64,000 nucleotides of DNA. Origin: Rhynchopus euleeides. Its lineage: Eukaryota; Euglenozoa; Diplonemea; Diplonemida; Diplonemidae. The stretch's first letter is position 1. Each line of letters opens with the position of its first letter. Below, piece by piece: positions 31,299 to 43,052 of the stretch. The notes under the pieces are model-generated. The model was given only the letters and a program-made list of their open reading frames with translations, was not told the DNA's origin and made no database searches. The position numbers were made by a program, and so were the translations under genes. The DNA lies in NCBI GenBank assembly GCA_963210315.1, contig OY723270.1:2108001-2172000 (forward strand), read 5' to 3'.

Positions 31299-32434
31299 AA
31301 CCCTGTGCCTGGAATTTTGTCCAAAAAATATCACGTTTTCGCACAAGGCATAAAATGGTCAAAAAACCCGAAAATCGGGTTTGTAGGGTATATGTCCCCT
31401 GTCTGAAAATGCAAAATATGGCCCCGCAGGTGCCCCCAGAGTGATTTAAAATTGGAAAATCGACATTTTCCACCTACGGGAAATCCCCCAAAATAGGGGG
31501 TCCCCAGTCACGAACCCCAAAAAAATGTCCCGCGCGCCTCTAAGGCACTCTGGATTTTTATTATGTCATCCAGATGTCACATCTGGGTCCAGGAACACCG
31601 GTTTTTGGCCTCAGGAAGTCGAAAAATATGTGTGGAAATTTTTATTCCTGACCAGGATCCCCTAAAAGCCCGATTTCCCCTGTTTACACATGGGGGATTT
31701 CTTGCAACGCCCGCTCGTGTGCTGAGTGTGCTATCCGCGACGTGGATGCGGTCGCCCTCTTCCTCCCAGAAGCCACTGATCTTCCTCATCCAACTTCACC
31801 TCTGGATGTACGCGGCACGTGCTTGGGTTGTCCTGTCGCAGTGCAGCAGAAGGTCCCCTGTGCACTGCTGCCCAAGCCATTTCGGCTGCACGGAATACGC
31901 CACGCAGAGTAACGTGGTATCGCGTGACCAGCTCGTGAGGCTTGTGCCCCGAATCGAATCGATAGGCTGCGAGCTGCATTGCCTCGGTCAGTTGATGTCC
32001 TTGTGTGTGCATTTTTGTGCACAACAGTCCCTTGGGTATCTGCAGCGCAGGTGCCTGCACTGGACCAGGACTCCTGATTTGCCTCTGGCACTTGTGATCG
32101 GAACGGATGCGGCGACATGCCACGGTGCCCATGGATAGCCATGCCGGCACGAAAGTACGTTCACGACGGTTGATTACCATTGCTGCACTCTGTCAGAACC
32201 AAGGGTCGCAGCTCACCTGAACGCCCACCAGGCCCCCCAACAGGGGGTGAAACTAAAGGGTCCCCCCTGGGGTTTTTTAACCCAAAATTTTCGAATTCGA
32301 CATGTCCCCGGGATTTCCACTATGTCGCAGATTTCGACCATTGAGTCAAGAAAACCTAAAAATCTAGGGGGGAGGTGCTGAAGGATTGCACTGAAATTTT
32401 TATCTAACTCGGTCAAAATTCCAGGCACAGGGTT
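31299..32434. mobile_element. TAA-flanked TIR element, copy 1 (1,136 bp)
   Basis: TIR AACCCTGTGCCTGGAATTTT at both ends, preceded by TAA (31296-31298) with a near-TAA on the right. It has the same length as, and only a handful of differences from, 49072-50207, so the family was active recently. TAA duplication plus an HTH-containing frame suggests PIF/Harbinger affinity. Confidence 0.75.
31731..32180 (-). CDS. HTH-containing frame of the TAA-flanked element, copy 1
   Basis: 149 codons. A stretch reading LTEAMQLAAYRFDSGHKPHELVT, followed by RYHVTLRGVFRAAEMAWAAV, has the spacing of the helix-turn-helix at the N-terminus of PIF/IS5-type transposases. PEVKLDEEDQWLLGG follows. No DDE catalytic part is present, so alone it cannot transpose; it may be a remnant of a longer gene. 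Opposite-strand frames overlap and cannot be excluded. Confidence 0.4.
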   Translation of the reverse strand: MVINRRERTFVPAWLSMGTVACRRIRSDHKCQRQIRSPGPVQAPALQIPKGLLCTKMHTQGHQLTEAMQLAAYRFDSGHKPHELVTRYHVTLRGVFRAAEMAWAAVHRGPSAALRQDNPSTCRVHPEVKLDEEDQWLLGGRGRPHPRRG

Positions 32435-32480
32435 TTAAACATATAATTTTGCCAAAAATATGTTTCATTTTCGCATAAAA

Positions 32481-32589
32481 GGGGGCCCTCGCTACCAGTC
32501 ACTACTCGTCACTGCTCGTCAGCCAGTGAGGGGAAGTGCGCCGTGGCTCACTTTTTCTCACTCAGTCACACTTGGTAGCGAAGGCCCCC
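32481..32589. mobile_element. M1 element (109 bp), TSD AAA
   Basis: Termini GGGGGCCCTCGCTACCAG and GTAGCGAAGGCCCCC, flanked by AAA on both sides. Its interior is a subfamily shared with 50463-50571. Confidence 0.85.
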
Positions 32590-32641
32590 AAAAAATATTT
32601 TTATATTTTTCGAAAATATTTCCAAAATATTTTTATATTTT

Positions 32642-32750
32642 GGGGGCCCTCGCTACGAGTCACTGTGAGTCACGAGTCGTCAGTTGTCAGCCAAACATGG
32701 CTGACTTCTCACTTTTTCTCACTCAGTCACACTTGGTAGCGAGGGCCCCC
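32642..32750. mobile_element. M1 element (109 bp), TSD TTT
   Basis: Nearly identical to the copy in the PAS intron, including the inner inverted text CAGCCAAACATGGCTG. Flanked by TTT on both sides. Confidence 0.85.
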
Positions 32751-32839
32751 TTTGGAAATATTTTGAAAATATGTCGAGAATATTTTTGTATTTCGGAAAT
32801 ATTTTGAAAATATTTCAAACATAAAAAAATATGTCCAAA

Positions 32840-32948
32840 GGGGGTCCTCGCTACGAGTCACTGTGAGTCACGAGTCGTCAGTGTTCAGCCAAACATGGCT
32901 GACTTCTCACTTTTTCTCACTCAGTCACACTTGGTAGCGAGGGCCCCC
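32840..32948. mobile_element. M1 element (109 bp), TSD AAA
   Basis: Third M1 copy within 470 bp. Flanked by AAA on both sides. The AT-rich spacers between these copies repeat AAATATTTT motifs. Confidence 0.85.
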
Positions 32949-32977
32949 AAAAATATACAAATATTCTGGAAAAAACC

Positions 32978-35900
32978 TTCCTAATCCGGCGATTTATAGG
33001 GGGACCCTTTTCGAATTTTTTTTTGGGGAAGGGGTAAATTGAACGTTTTTGGCCATTTGAAGCCACTGCGAGCATTCCCGGGCCTCGGAAATCAGATTTT
33101 TGCCTCTCAAATGCGGTACCGGTCCGGACGAAAATCCGAAAAATTCGCGCCAAAAAATGACCCCCGAAGCTGCGGTCTGGGTCCAAAGGATTTGTGCCAA
33201 GGGCCGTTATGGACACCCCATAAACCCTTCTGAAACCAAAAAGTGCACGAAAGGGTCATTTTTTTCGGGGACAAAAAATGGCCATCGTGGAATCTTTCAG
33301 TCAAACGCGTTCATTTACGGCCAGGGTCGGGCAGAAAAACGAAAATTGAAGCAACTGGGTGTCCAAGGAGAAAAATGGGCCAAAATGGCTCAAAATCGCC
33401 TTCGGTCTTATAGGGTTAAAACGGCCTAATTCGTTGATTTGTTGCATTTCCCAGCCAAAAATCGATTTTTTGGCTTGGCGAGTAGTTGGCGAAAATCGCG
33501 AAAAATCCCAAAAATATCGATTTTTCACAGAGGCCCAAAAACGTGTTCCTGGGTGGAAAATGGGCCCAAAAACCGGGTTCTGGCCATTTCTGGGTGGTTT
33601 TTCGGGGTTTCCAGACAATGTTCGCCATTTTTCTGCCCGAAACCCCAGCCTGCTTGCATACACGTTAAGTCGAATAAATTTGACATAACCAGAAGAGCAA
33701 CGTCATCATGTTCGTGAGAATGTCACCCCCCAAGCGGAGGCCGAGGAGGGGGGGGTGACATTCTCTCGGGGTACCCTAGGTAAGTCTAATACTCTTGACA
33801 TAACCAGACGACCAACATCATCATGTTCGTGCTAGCACTTTGTGCGCCAAAAAACAGGTTACGCTCTTCATTTGGCTGCGTTCAACGAAAAAAAGACACT
33901 TCTTTCTGGAGTTTAGCTAGCACGATTCAGTTGGTCAAATCATTTGTCTGGTTTCTTCTGCCCCCCACCCCCGTGCAAGGTCATGTGCCCCATCCCATCG
34001 CTTGTTGTCTTGATTGCAGGGCTCCGCACTTTTTTGTTGTGCATGTTTGCGCTTCTCGTCTCCACACACCACCCTGGGGGGAGGGACAGAGGGCGGAGGG
34101 GGCTACACACTTACACAACCGATTCGGTCAAACAATGCCACGTCATCCCCATTGGGGTCCTGGACCGCGGCCTCTCTCCCAGCGAATTGGTGTCGTCATC
34201 AGGCAGGCTAAGTAGTTGTCTACACAGGACATTGGTTTTAAGGGGGGTCTGAGTTCTGCGGAACTGGCTTCAAGGGACGCCCCCTCGTAATGACTGGGTG
34301 GATGGAGCCAAGTAATACCAGGTGGTCGGACACCGGAACTCTCGGCATTTATTAGTCGCGGGAACTGTGTCCGTGTGGTCGGGTGTGACCCCTTCCGATT
34401 CCACTGATTCCACTCTTGAACATGTAGTGTTGAAAGATACTTGGTGTTCTGATGTTTTACAGGGTACTTGACAAAGGAAAGAGGGTGGTCAGTCTTGTGA
34501 TCCACCCTGAATCCTTCCTGTGAGCAGCAGATCCACAACACCTCGACTTCTTTCAGCGGCTGTATTGATATTGCCTGACACAGCAAACATGATTCAATTG
34601 GAGGAACAAGCCTCGTACACCAGCGGCCCAAAAGGTGGATTTCATGTATGGTTTTAGGATTTCCCTTACTACTGATGGTGTAGAGACTACAAAGCCTGAC
34701 CTGATGACGCCGCCATGAACCTGGGAGACACGCCGCGTGAGAAGGGACCTCGGTGCGGGGTGGCGTGAAGATCCTGCCTGAGTGCCCTCGTCGGGACCCG
34801 CGGTAAACCGTGGCGTTCCCCCCGAGGCAAGTCCAGGACGAAGGTTGCAGATAACCGCTGCACCTCTTCGTCCGAAAGGAGCTCACAGGATAGGGGAACT
34901 GCCCACACCCCACTCACGACAGTGTATCCGAAAGGTGCACTGCGCGTGTGGTGGCGGTGTCGGGTCCAGACCCACCTCGTTCCCCCCATGCCCGTCAGTT
35001 GTTGCCCCTGCAGGGGTGGCTGCTGTCTGGCATGGGGGGCGCCCTCCCTGCCTTGCAAGGAAAAATGTAGAACGGCATGCTGCCCGTTTCTTCATTTTTT
35101 CACCTTGCCTGGCAGGGGGGGGCCCACCCTCACGGGGGGAAAAAGAGGAACGGCATGCTGCCCGTTCACTCTTTTTTCCTCCCGTCGTGGGTGGGCCCAC
35201 TTCCGGCCATAAAATTGGCCGGAAATTTTTTTCAGCAAAAAATCCATTTTTTGCTGAGCATAGAAAAAATATTTTGGAATATGCACGGTTGGCAATTGAT
35301 CCAAATGTGGATCAATTGGTCCAAAATTATCAACTCGATTATCAAGGATTACCAACGAAAACAATCCTTGATCCGTTGGTAATCCTTGGTAATTGGTAGG
35401 AGGATCCTTGAAATCGGTAGTGGACAGTAGCGGACAGTAGCGGACAGGGCGGACATTTCCTTGTGGAAAAGGTGCCCGAAAAAAAAATTCGAAAAGGTCC
35501 CCCTTACAGAATTAGCCTTTTTTCAAAAAATCGGAAAATTTCGGACCGCAATTTGTACCCAAGAAAGTGCCGAATTTTCGGACTTGGTCCGATTTGAACG
35601 ATTTCCGTGCCTCTTGCAACCCGGGGGGCTGCTGTTTCGGGTTCTTCCGGTGGCACATGCTGGGGTGTCAGGACAGGGAATCCTGCTCGCTGTACCCGGT
35701 GATCCCTGACGCAGCCAGGACGTGGAGAGCCTTGGAACCCTGGTTGAGGCCTGTAACACCCGGCCTTCCTGCCACTTGTGGCATTGTGGAGTGGAGGTGG
35801 TTATGGAGAAGGTTCTCTCTCCGTCCGGTCGAGCACAACCGTCCTCTCCAGCCAGGGGTCATCTACTTTCCAAACAAGGGCCAGGAACATGCTCAAACAA

Positions 35901-36443
35901 ACTAATTGATCAGAAAATCTGGCTTGCCGTGGAATCATTGAGCAAAATTTGGGGAGTGATTGGTGCCCCATTGCTGCGTATGACATGTCCATTTTTGACG
36001 ATTTTTGGGCAGAATTTGGTGCGTGGGACCTTTCGATTTTCATGAATTTTTCGGAATTTCGTGGGGACCGGTACCCCATTTGAGGGCCAAAAATCTCATT
36101 TCCGAGGCCTGGGAATGGTCGCAGTGGCCTCAGATGTCCAAAAACGTTCAATTGACCTCTCCTCGAAAAAAAATTCGAAAGGTCCCCCCTACTGGCACCC
36201 CGGATTAGGACATGTCTCTGGGGGTGTCCGGGGGCATTTTTGGCCCATTTTTGGCTGGGGAAAATGGGCCATTTTTCACGGTTTTTTCGGTTTTTTGTCC
36301 GGACCGGCACCGCATTTGAGGGGCCAAAATCTGATTTCCGAGGCCCGGGAATGGTCGCAGTGGCTTCATTTGGCCAAAAACGTTCAATTTACCCTTCTCC
36401 AAAAAAAAATTCGAAAGGGTCCCCCTACAAATCGCCGGTCTTA
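32978..36443. mobile_element. 3.5-kb structure bounded by ~165-bp inverted repeats
   Basis: The left arm (32978-33140) contains CGGCGATTTATAGG, then GACCCTTTTCGAATTTT and CCGGGCCTCGGAAATCAG. The right arm (36290-36443) carries the same text reversed at roughly 90% identity. A third copy in the right-arm orientation lies at 36055-36200. The interior holds broken minus-strand frames (for example 34143-34913 and 34687-35058) that look like decayed protein but match nothing I recognise. It could be one transposon with long TIRs or two independent copies of a repeat. Confidence 0.45.
33666..33831. repeat. 51-bp direct repeats flanking a hairpin insert
   Basis: The two copies (33666-33716, 33781-33831) share TTGACATAACCAGA and TCATCATGTTCGTG. 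Between them is a 48-nt hairpin with arms AGAATGTCACCCCCC (33717-33731) and its complement (33750-33764). Confidence 0.65.
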
Positions 36444-36519
36444 GGAGCAAAAAATTTGGGCACCCAGATTTCAAAAATTTTCAAACTATTTTCTGGACCA
36501 AAAATCAAACTATTGAGGT

Positions 36520-36800
36520 CCTGGCCGGACATGTCCGGGGGGGGGTCAAAATTGGATTTCCCGAATTTCCGGGTCCGGACATGTCCGCCCGGACATCCGG
36601 ACACCAGAAAATGTCCGCCCGGACATGTCCGCCCTGTCCGGGGCGGACATTTCTGGATGTCCGGATGTCCGGGCGGACATGTCCGGGCGGGAAATTCGGG
36701 AAATGTCCGGGGGGGGGGGGGGGGGGGGGGGTCAAAATTGGACCCGGACATCCGGACACCCGGATTTCCGGGTCCGGGCATGTCCGCCCTGTCCGCCCTG
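36520..36800. repeat. GGACATGTCCGCCC short palindrome array
   Basis: Repeated GGACATGTCC and GGACATCCGGACA motifs with GCCC spacers, interrupted by a G(20+) run at 36705-36730. Extends weakly from GTAGCGGACA repeats at 35415-35455. Confidence 0.6.
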
Positions 36801-37288
36801 AAATCGCCTAAGGGGCCGGGGGAAATCCAGGAAATTCGGGAAATCCAGGAATATGAAGAATCCTCCGTAATCAATTATCAATCAAATCAGTTCCCTCACA
36901 AATCCTGAGGGGAGCTGACCCAGACGGCCACCCTCAATGGGTAGTGAAAATGGGCACCATATGGGCAAAATGACACCATCACGGTTCTCACAGAGCCCAA
37001 ATATGCCAGGAAACGGGTTTTCGGAGCAACCGATTCTGGGGTCCAGCCGGGTGCTGCAGGATAGGGTCAACTGAGGAGGCTCGAGGGAATCTGACCACCT
37101 CAAACCCTGTTGGGGACCGAAAAACTCAACTCCCAGGCCAAAATGGCCCGACCACGGCCTTGTCCGTCCCATCCTTGGCGAGGATGAGCAAAAAATCGGG
37201 TAACGAGGCGGCCGGAATTCTGCAAACCTTGCCTCCTAGCGCCTCTTCCACCACTTGACAATCGGCCAACAATCCTTGATAATCCATT

Positions 37289-37519
37289 GGGGGCCTTCGC
37301 TACCGGGTGAGAAAAAGTGAGAAAAAATGAGCGGAAAAACGCTTAAAAAAAGAGTCAGGGGAGTTGGGGGGTCCCTAGCCTGGGGAGCATATTTGAACCC
37401 CGAATCTCGAAAATTATGCCGGCGTGACTCGTCCCAAAGCAGGTTTGGGTCGCTCTATGGCGAGTTGGTGTAAAAATCGCAAACCAGAGTGACTGCGAGT
37501 GACTCGCAGTGGGGTCCCC
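37289..37519. mobile_element. Degenerate M1-like element
   Basis: The left terminus GGGGGCCTTCGCTACC is clear. The right end (GACTCGCAGTGGGGTCCCC) is only approximately complementary, and no target duplication can be shown. Confidence 0.35.
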
Positions 37520-37736
37520 GGGGGGGGGGGGGGGGCTGCTTGATGAATCAGCGGAGTGCGGTGTGCAGCTGATGCACCACCTTCTTTTCCTCACTAGTCT
37601 CATGCGGGGCAGGGGGTTTAGGCAAGCTTCGCTCGTACGTGGGGGGGGGGTTGTGGAAGTAGAAGACAGAGACGAATCACAAACGGGAACAGATGTTAGG
37701 AGAAGCAAGGGAGAGGGGGGGGGGGCAGAACATATA

Positions 37737-38353
37737 TCACGCCGAACCGGAGAACTCGTGCCAGTCTGCATCGGGATCGTTCCCGGCAGTGCTCTGTAAG
37801 AGCTTGTCGACGACATCTGGGGTTTCACCACTGCCGTTCTCCGGGAAGCAGTCCAACACGCCCTGCACCTCCTGCATCCACGGAGTGACGTCCACATCCC
37901 GAAGGCCAAACTCATCCTCGTCATCTACAGACGCATCGTCCTCCTCGGTGTCAATCGTTGCAGAAGCTGCAGGTGGAGCACTGCCAGCCTCAGGCTCACC
38001 CGTAACCACTCTGCTGGCAGTGCGCGGCTTCTGGGGGATGAGGCCCGCGACGAGGTTCCTGTAAGGGCCGATGGGCAGTTCGGGGAGGCCATACTTGTAC
38101 AGAAAGTTATGAAGCTCTGCCACGACCCTCCCACACAGCGCGAGGAACTGCGAGTCACCCTCGCCCCCGAGATGGTACGGGTACGTGAGGATCTTGAAGT
38201 CCTTCACACGCGCATTTCCCCGCTCCACCCTTCCACGAACGAATCCGTGGGAACCGTTGTACATCTTCTGCGCCGCCACAGGAAGGTTACAGTCAGGAAT
38301 GGGGACCCGTCGGTTTTCATCCCCCTTCCTCGAGTAGCAGCGACTCCCATGTC
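37737..38353 (-). pseudogene. C-terminal fragment of a DDE_Tnp_4/Harbinger-type transposase
   Basis: The last 205 codons read as real protein: GDENRRVPIPDCNLPVAA, then NGSHGFVRGRVERGNARVKDF, FKILTYPYHLGGEGDSQFLA and an acidic tail ending WHEFSGSA. The VERGNARVK segment matches the conserved region holding the third catalytic acid (Glu) of DDE_Tnp_4 nucleases. Upstream on this strand, where the first two catalytic Asp residues should be, only the 41-bp minisatellite occurs. CCCCCCAG directly before GACATGGG could be an intron 3' splice site, so the minisatellite may occupy an intron. No N-terminal exon was found, so I treat it as a fragment. Confidence 0.6.
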
Positions 38354-41300
38354 CTGGGGGGAATCGTCCAAGTATGACAATGTACTGGGGGGAATCGGGG
38401 GGAATCGTCCAAGTATGACAATGTCCTGGGGGGAATCGGGGGGAATCGTCCAAGTATGACAATGTCCTGGGGGGAATCGGGGGGAATCGTCCAAGTACGA
38501 CAATGTACTGGGGGGAATCGGGGGGAATCGTCCAAGTACGACAATGTACTGGGGGGAATCGGGGGGAATCGTCCAAGTATGACAATGTCCTGGGGGGAAT
38601 CGGGGGGAATCGTCCAAGTATGACAATGTACTGGGGGGAATCGGGGGGAATCGTCCAAGTATGACAATGTACTGGGGGGAATCGGGGGGAATCGTCCAAG
38701 TATGACAATGTACTGGGGGGAATCGGGGGGAATCGTCCAAGTATGACAATGTACTGGGGGGAATCGGGGGGAATCGTCCAAGTATGACAATGTCCTGGGG
38801 GGAATCGGGGGGAATCGTCCAAGTACGACAATGTACTGGGGGGAATCGGGGGGAATCGTCCAAGTACGACAATGTACTGGGGGGAATCGGGGGGAATCGT
38901 CCAAGTATGACAATGTCCTGGGGGGAATCGGGGGGAATCGTCCAAGTATGACAATGTACTGGGGGGAATCGGGGGGAATCGTCCAAGTATGACAATGTAC
39001 TGGGGGGAATCGGGGGGAATCGTCCAAGTATGACAATGTACTGGGGGGAATCGGGGGGAATCGTCCAAGTACGACAATGTACTGGGGGGAATCGGGGGGA
39101 ATCGTCCAAGTATGACAATGTCCTGGGGGGAATCGTCCAAGTATGACAATGTCCTGGGGGGAATCGGGGGGAATCGTCCAAGTATGACAATGTACTGGGG
39201 GGAATCGGGGGGAATCGTCCAAGTATGACAATGTACTGGGGGGAATCGGGGGGAATCGTCCAAGTATGACAATGTACTGGGGGGAATCGGGGGGAATCGT
39301 CCAAGTACGACAATGTACTGGGGGGAATCGGGGGGAATCGTCCAAGTATGACAATGTCCTGGGGGGAATCGGGGGGAATCGTCCAAGTATGACAATGTAC
39401 TGGGGGGAATCGGGGGGAATCGTCCAAGTATGACAATGTACTGGGGGGAATCGGGGGGAATCGTCCAAGTATGACAATGTACTGGGGGGAATCGGGGGGA
39501 ATCGTCCAAGTATGACAATGTCCTGGGGGGAATCGGGGGGAATCGTCCAAGTATGACAATGTCCTGGGGGGAATCGGGGGGAATCGTCCAAGTACGACAA
39601 TGTCCTGGGGGGAATCGTCCAAGTATGACAATGTACTGGGGGGAATCGGGGGGAATCGTCCAAGTATGACAATGTCCTGGGGGGAATCGTCCAAGTATGA
39701 CAATGTACTGGGGGGAATCGGGGGGAATCGTCCAAGTATGACAATGTCCTGGGGGGAATCGGGGGGAATCGTCCAAGTATGACAATGTCCTGGGGGGAAT
39801 CGGGGGGAATCGTCCGAGTACGACTATGTACTGGGGGGAATCGGGGGGAATCGTCCAAGTATGACAATGTACTGGGGGGAATCGGGGGGAATCGTCCAAG
39901 TATGACAATGTACTGGGGGGAATCGGGGGGAATCGTCCAAGTATGACAATGTACTGGGGGGAATCGGGGGGAATCGTCCAAGTACGACAATGTACTGGGG
40001 GGAATCGGGGGGAATCGTCCAAGTATGACAATGTCCTGGGGGGAATCGTCCAAGTATGACAATGTACTGGGGGGAATCGGGGGGAATCGTCCAAGTATGA
40101 CAATGTCCTGGGGGGAATCGGGGGGAATCGTCCAAGTATGACAATGTCCTGGGGGGAATCGGGGGGAATCGTCCGAGTACGACTATGTACTGGGGGGAAT
40201 CGGGGGGAATCGTCCAAGTATGACAATGTCCTGGGGGGAATCGGGGGGAATCGTCCGAGTACGACTATGTACTGGGGGGAATCGGGGGGAATCGTCCAAG
40301 TATGACAATGTACTGGGGGGAATCGGGGGGAATCGTCCAAGTATGACAATGTACTGGGGGGAATCGGGGGGAATCGTCCAAGTATGACAATGTACTGGGG
40401 GGAATCGGGGGGAATCGTCCAAGTACGACAATGTACTGGGGGGAATCGGGGGGAATCGTCCAAGTATGACAATGTCCTGGGGGGAATCGTCCAAGTATGA
40501 CAATGTACTGGGGGGAATCGGGGGGAATCGTCCAAGTATGACAATGTCCTGGGGGGAATCGGGGGGAATCGTCCAAGTATGACAATGTCCTGGGGGGAAT
40601 CGGGGGGAATCGTCCGAGTACGACTATGTACTGGGGGGAATCGGGGGGAATCGTCCAAGTATGACAATGTCCTGGGGGGAATCGGGGGGAATCGTCCGAG
40701 TACGACTATGTACTGGGGGGAATCGGGGGGAATCGTCCAAGTATGACAATGTACTGGGGGGAATCGGGGGGAATCGTCCAAGTATGACAATGTACTGGGG
40801 GGAATCGGGGGGAATCGTCCAAGTATGACAATGTACTGGGGGGAATCGGGGGGAATCGTCCAAGTACGACAATGTACTGGGGGGAATCGGGGGGAATCGT
40901 CCAAGTATGACAATGTCCTGGGGGGAATCGTCCAAGTATGACAATGTCCTGGGGGGAATCGGGGGGAATCGTCCAAGTATGACAATGTCCTGGGGGGAAT
41001 CGGGGGGAATCGTCCAAGTATGACAATGTACTGGGGGGAATCGGGGGGAATCGTCCAAGTATGACAATGTCCTGGGGGGAATCGGGGGGAATCGTCCAAG
41101 TATGACAATGTCCTGGGGGGAATCGGGGGGAATCGTCCGAGTACGACTATGTACTGGGGGGAATCGGGGGGAATCGTCCAAGTATGACAATGTACTGGGG
41201 GGAATCGGGGGGAATCGTCCAAGTATGACAATGTACTGGGGGGAATCGGGGGGAATCGTCCAAGTACGACAATGTACTGGGGGGAATCGGGGGGAATCGT

Positions 41301-42017
41301 CCAAGTATGACAATGTCCTGGGGGGAATCGTCCAAGTATGACAATGTCCTGGGGGGAATCGGGGGGAATCGTCCAAGTATGACAATGTACTGGGGGGAAT
41401 CGGGGGGAATCGTCCAAGTATGACAATGTCCTGGGGGGAATCGGGGGGAATCGTCCAAGTATGACAATGTCCTGGGGGGAATCGGGGGGAATCGTCCGAG
41501 TACGACTATGTACTGGGGGGAATCGGGGGGAATCGTCCAAGTATGACAATGTACTGGGGGGAATCGGGGGGAATCGTCCAAGTATGACAATGTACTGGGG
41601 GGAATCGGGGGGAATCGTCCAAGTACGACAATGTACTGGGGGGAATCGGGGGGAATCGTCCAAGTATGACAATGTCCTGGGGGGAATCGTCCAAGTATGA
41701 CAATGTCCTGGGGGGAATCGGGGGGAATCGTCCAAGTATGACAATGTACTGGGGGGAATCGGGGGGAATCGTCCAAGTATGACAATGTCCTGGGGGGAAT
41801 CGGGGGGAATCGTCCAAGTATGACAATGTCCTGGGGGGAATCGGGGGGAATCGTCCGAGTACGACTATGTACTGGGGGGAATCGGGGGGAATCGTCCAAG
41901 TATGACAATGTACTGGGGGGAATCGGGGGGAATCGTCCAAGTATGACAATGTCCTGGGGGGAATCGGGGGGAATCGTCCAAGTACGACAATGTACTGGGG
42001 GGAATCGGGGGGAATCA
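38354..42017. repeat. 3.7-kb minisatellite, 41-bp unit with higher-order periods
   Basis: The basic unit is two GGGGGGAATC decamers plus a 21-bp segment (GTCCAAGTATGACAATG then TCCT or TACT). A 31-bp variant lacks one decamer. About 89 units. Near-identical blocks recur every 441 bp (starts near 39824, 40265, 40706: ten 41-bp units plus one 31-bp unit) and then every 359 bp (41102, 41461, 41820: eight plus one). The minus strand lacks stops in all frames, producing very long spurious frames. Confidence 0.9.
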
Positions 42018-42081
42018 ACCAAGTACACTAATTTGCTGGGGGGAATCGGGGAGTGCCCCTACAGGAGGTGGGGACCACTGT

Positions 42082-42342
42082 GAGTCACTACGAGTCACTA
42101 CGAGTCACTATGAGTCACGTGACTGGTAGCGAGGCCGGTCTGGATTTCTGGGTGGAATTTTCTCATATTGTGCCAAGTCCCCACCCGGAGTTCCAGACCG
42201 GCCTCGCTACCAGTCAAGTGACTCGTAGTGACTCGTAGTCAGCCAAAAACCTGAAAATTCACCCTTCTCCCCAGGCCAGCCAAAAAAGCCCCCTGACTCA
42301 CTGACGAGCCGTGACGACCCGTGACTGGTAGCGAGGGCCCCC
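42082..42342. repeat. M1-derived fragments around a foldback
   Basis: Repeated GAGTCACTAC text and a right M1 end (GTAGCGAGGGCCCCC at 42328-42342) flank an inverted pair: CTGGTAGCGAGGCCGGTCTG (42122) and its complement (about 42192-42214). Confidence 0.5.
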
Positions 42343-42990
42343 ATTATCAAATTTTGGTAATCGGCCAACAATCGGCCAACAATCCTTGGTAATCTTGGTA
42401 ATTTCCCGAGCATTACCAAATTTTGGTAATACTTGGTATTGGTAACCAATTGCCAACCGTGAATATGGGTAAATTTTTTTGCCCCCCCCCCCCCTAATTT
42501 TCACGAGAAATTTTTCCGGGGCTGGGCACGAGTTCCAGCTGACCTTCGGTACCAAAACCCAAAAAAAATTGTCGTGGGCCCTACCCAGGCGTGTATCTAT
42601 TTCACGGAATGAAAATAGGAATTTGGGGAAAAAATATTTTTTTGCACTATTTTTTTGCACTTTTTTCCTTTGGATTTTATTGTGACCCTACTTGGTATTG
42701 GCAGAAAATTTTTATGTTCCCGGTCTTGGATGTGCTCAAACATTCAAAAGAACACATTTTCCGTGGCCAAAAAAATTTTTGCACCCGGAGGTGGGGATGG
42801 GGGTGGTGGTCACTACTTTTTTGCACCATTTTTCTTTGGGTTTTCAGCAGAATTCTTCTATGTTCCCGGTCTTGGATGTGCTCAAACAGTCAAAAGAACA
42901 CATTTTCCGGGTGCAAAAAAATGTTGCACCTGGGGGGTGGAGAGGGGGGTCGGAGGGCGGTGGTGTGAGAGGCTTGCTCTCGAGCTCAAA

Positions 42991-43052
42991 CCAACAGATG
43001 TTCACTACCGTGGCCTCCGGCGGCTGGGGGGCTCCGCCCCCCAGACCCCCCT
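42991..43052 (+). repeat. GC-hairpin short repeat, copies a and b
   Basis: The text CTACCGTGGCCTCCGGCGG followed by the palindrome GGGGGGCTCCGCCCCCC occurs here and at 43150-43212. The inverse orientation occurs at 50987-51052 and 51151-51213. The 17-nt palindrome forms a 7-bp GC stem. Confidence 0.7.

Noticed and set aside
38354..42017. CRISPR-like array
   Set aside because: Direct tandem units without unique spacers in a eukaryotic context; it is a minisatellite.
38317..42028. Very long minus-strand frames (up to 1,335 codons) reading repeated LDDSPRFPP and HTWTIPP
   Set aside because: They are produced by a 41-bp minisatellite with no stop in any minus-strand frame; successive units are read in rotating frames. 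Only the last ~205 codons (37737-38353) look like protein.
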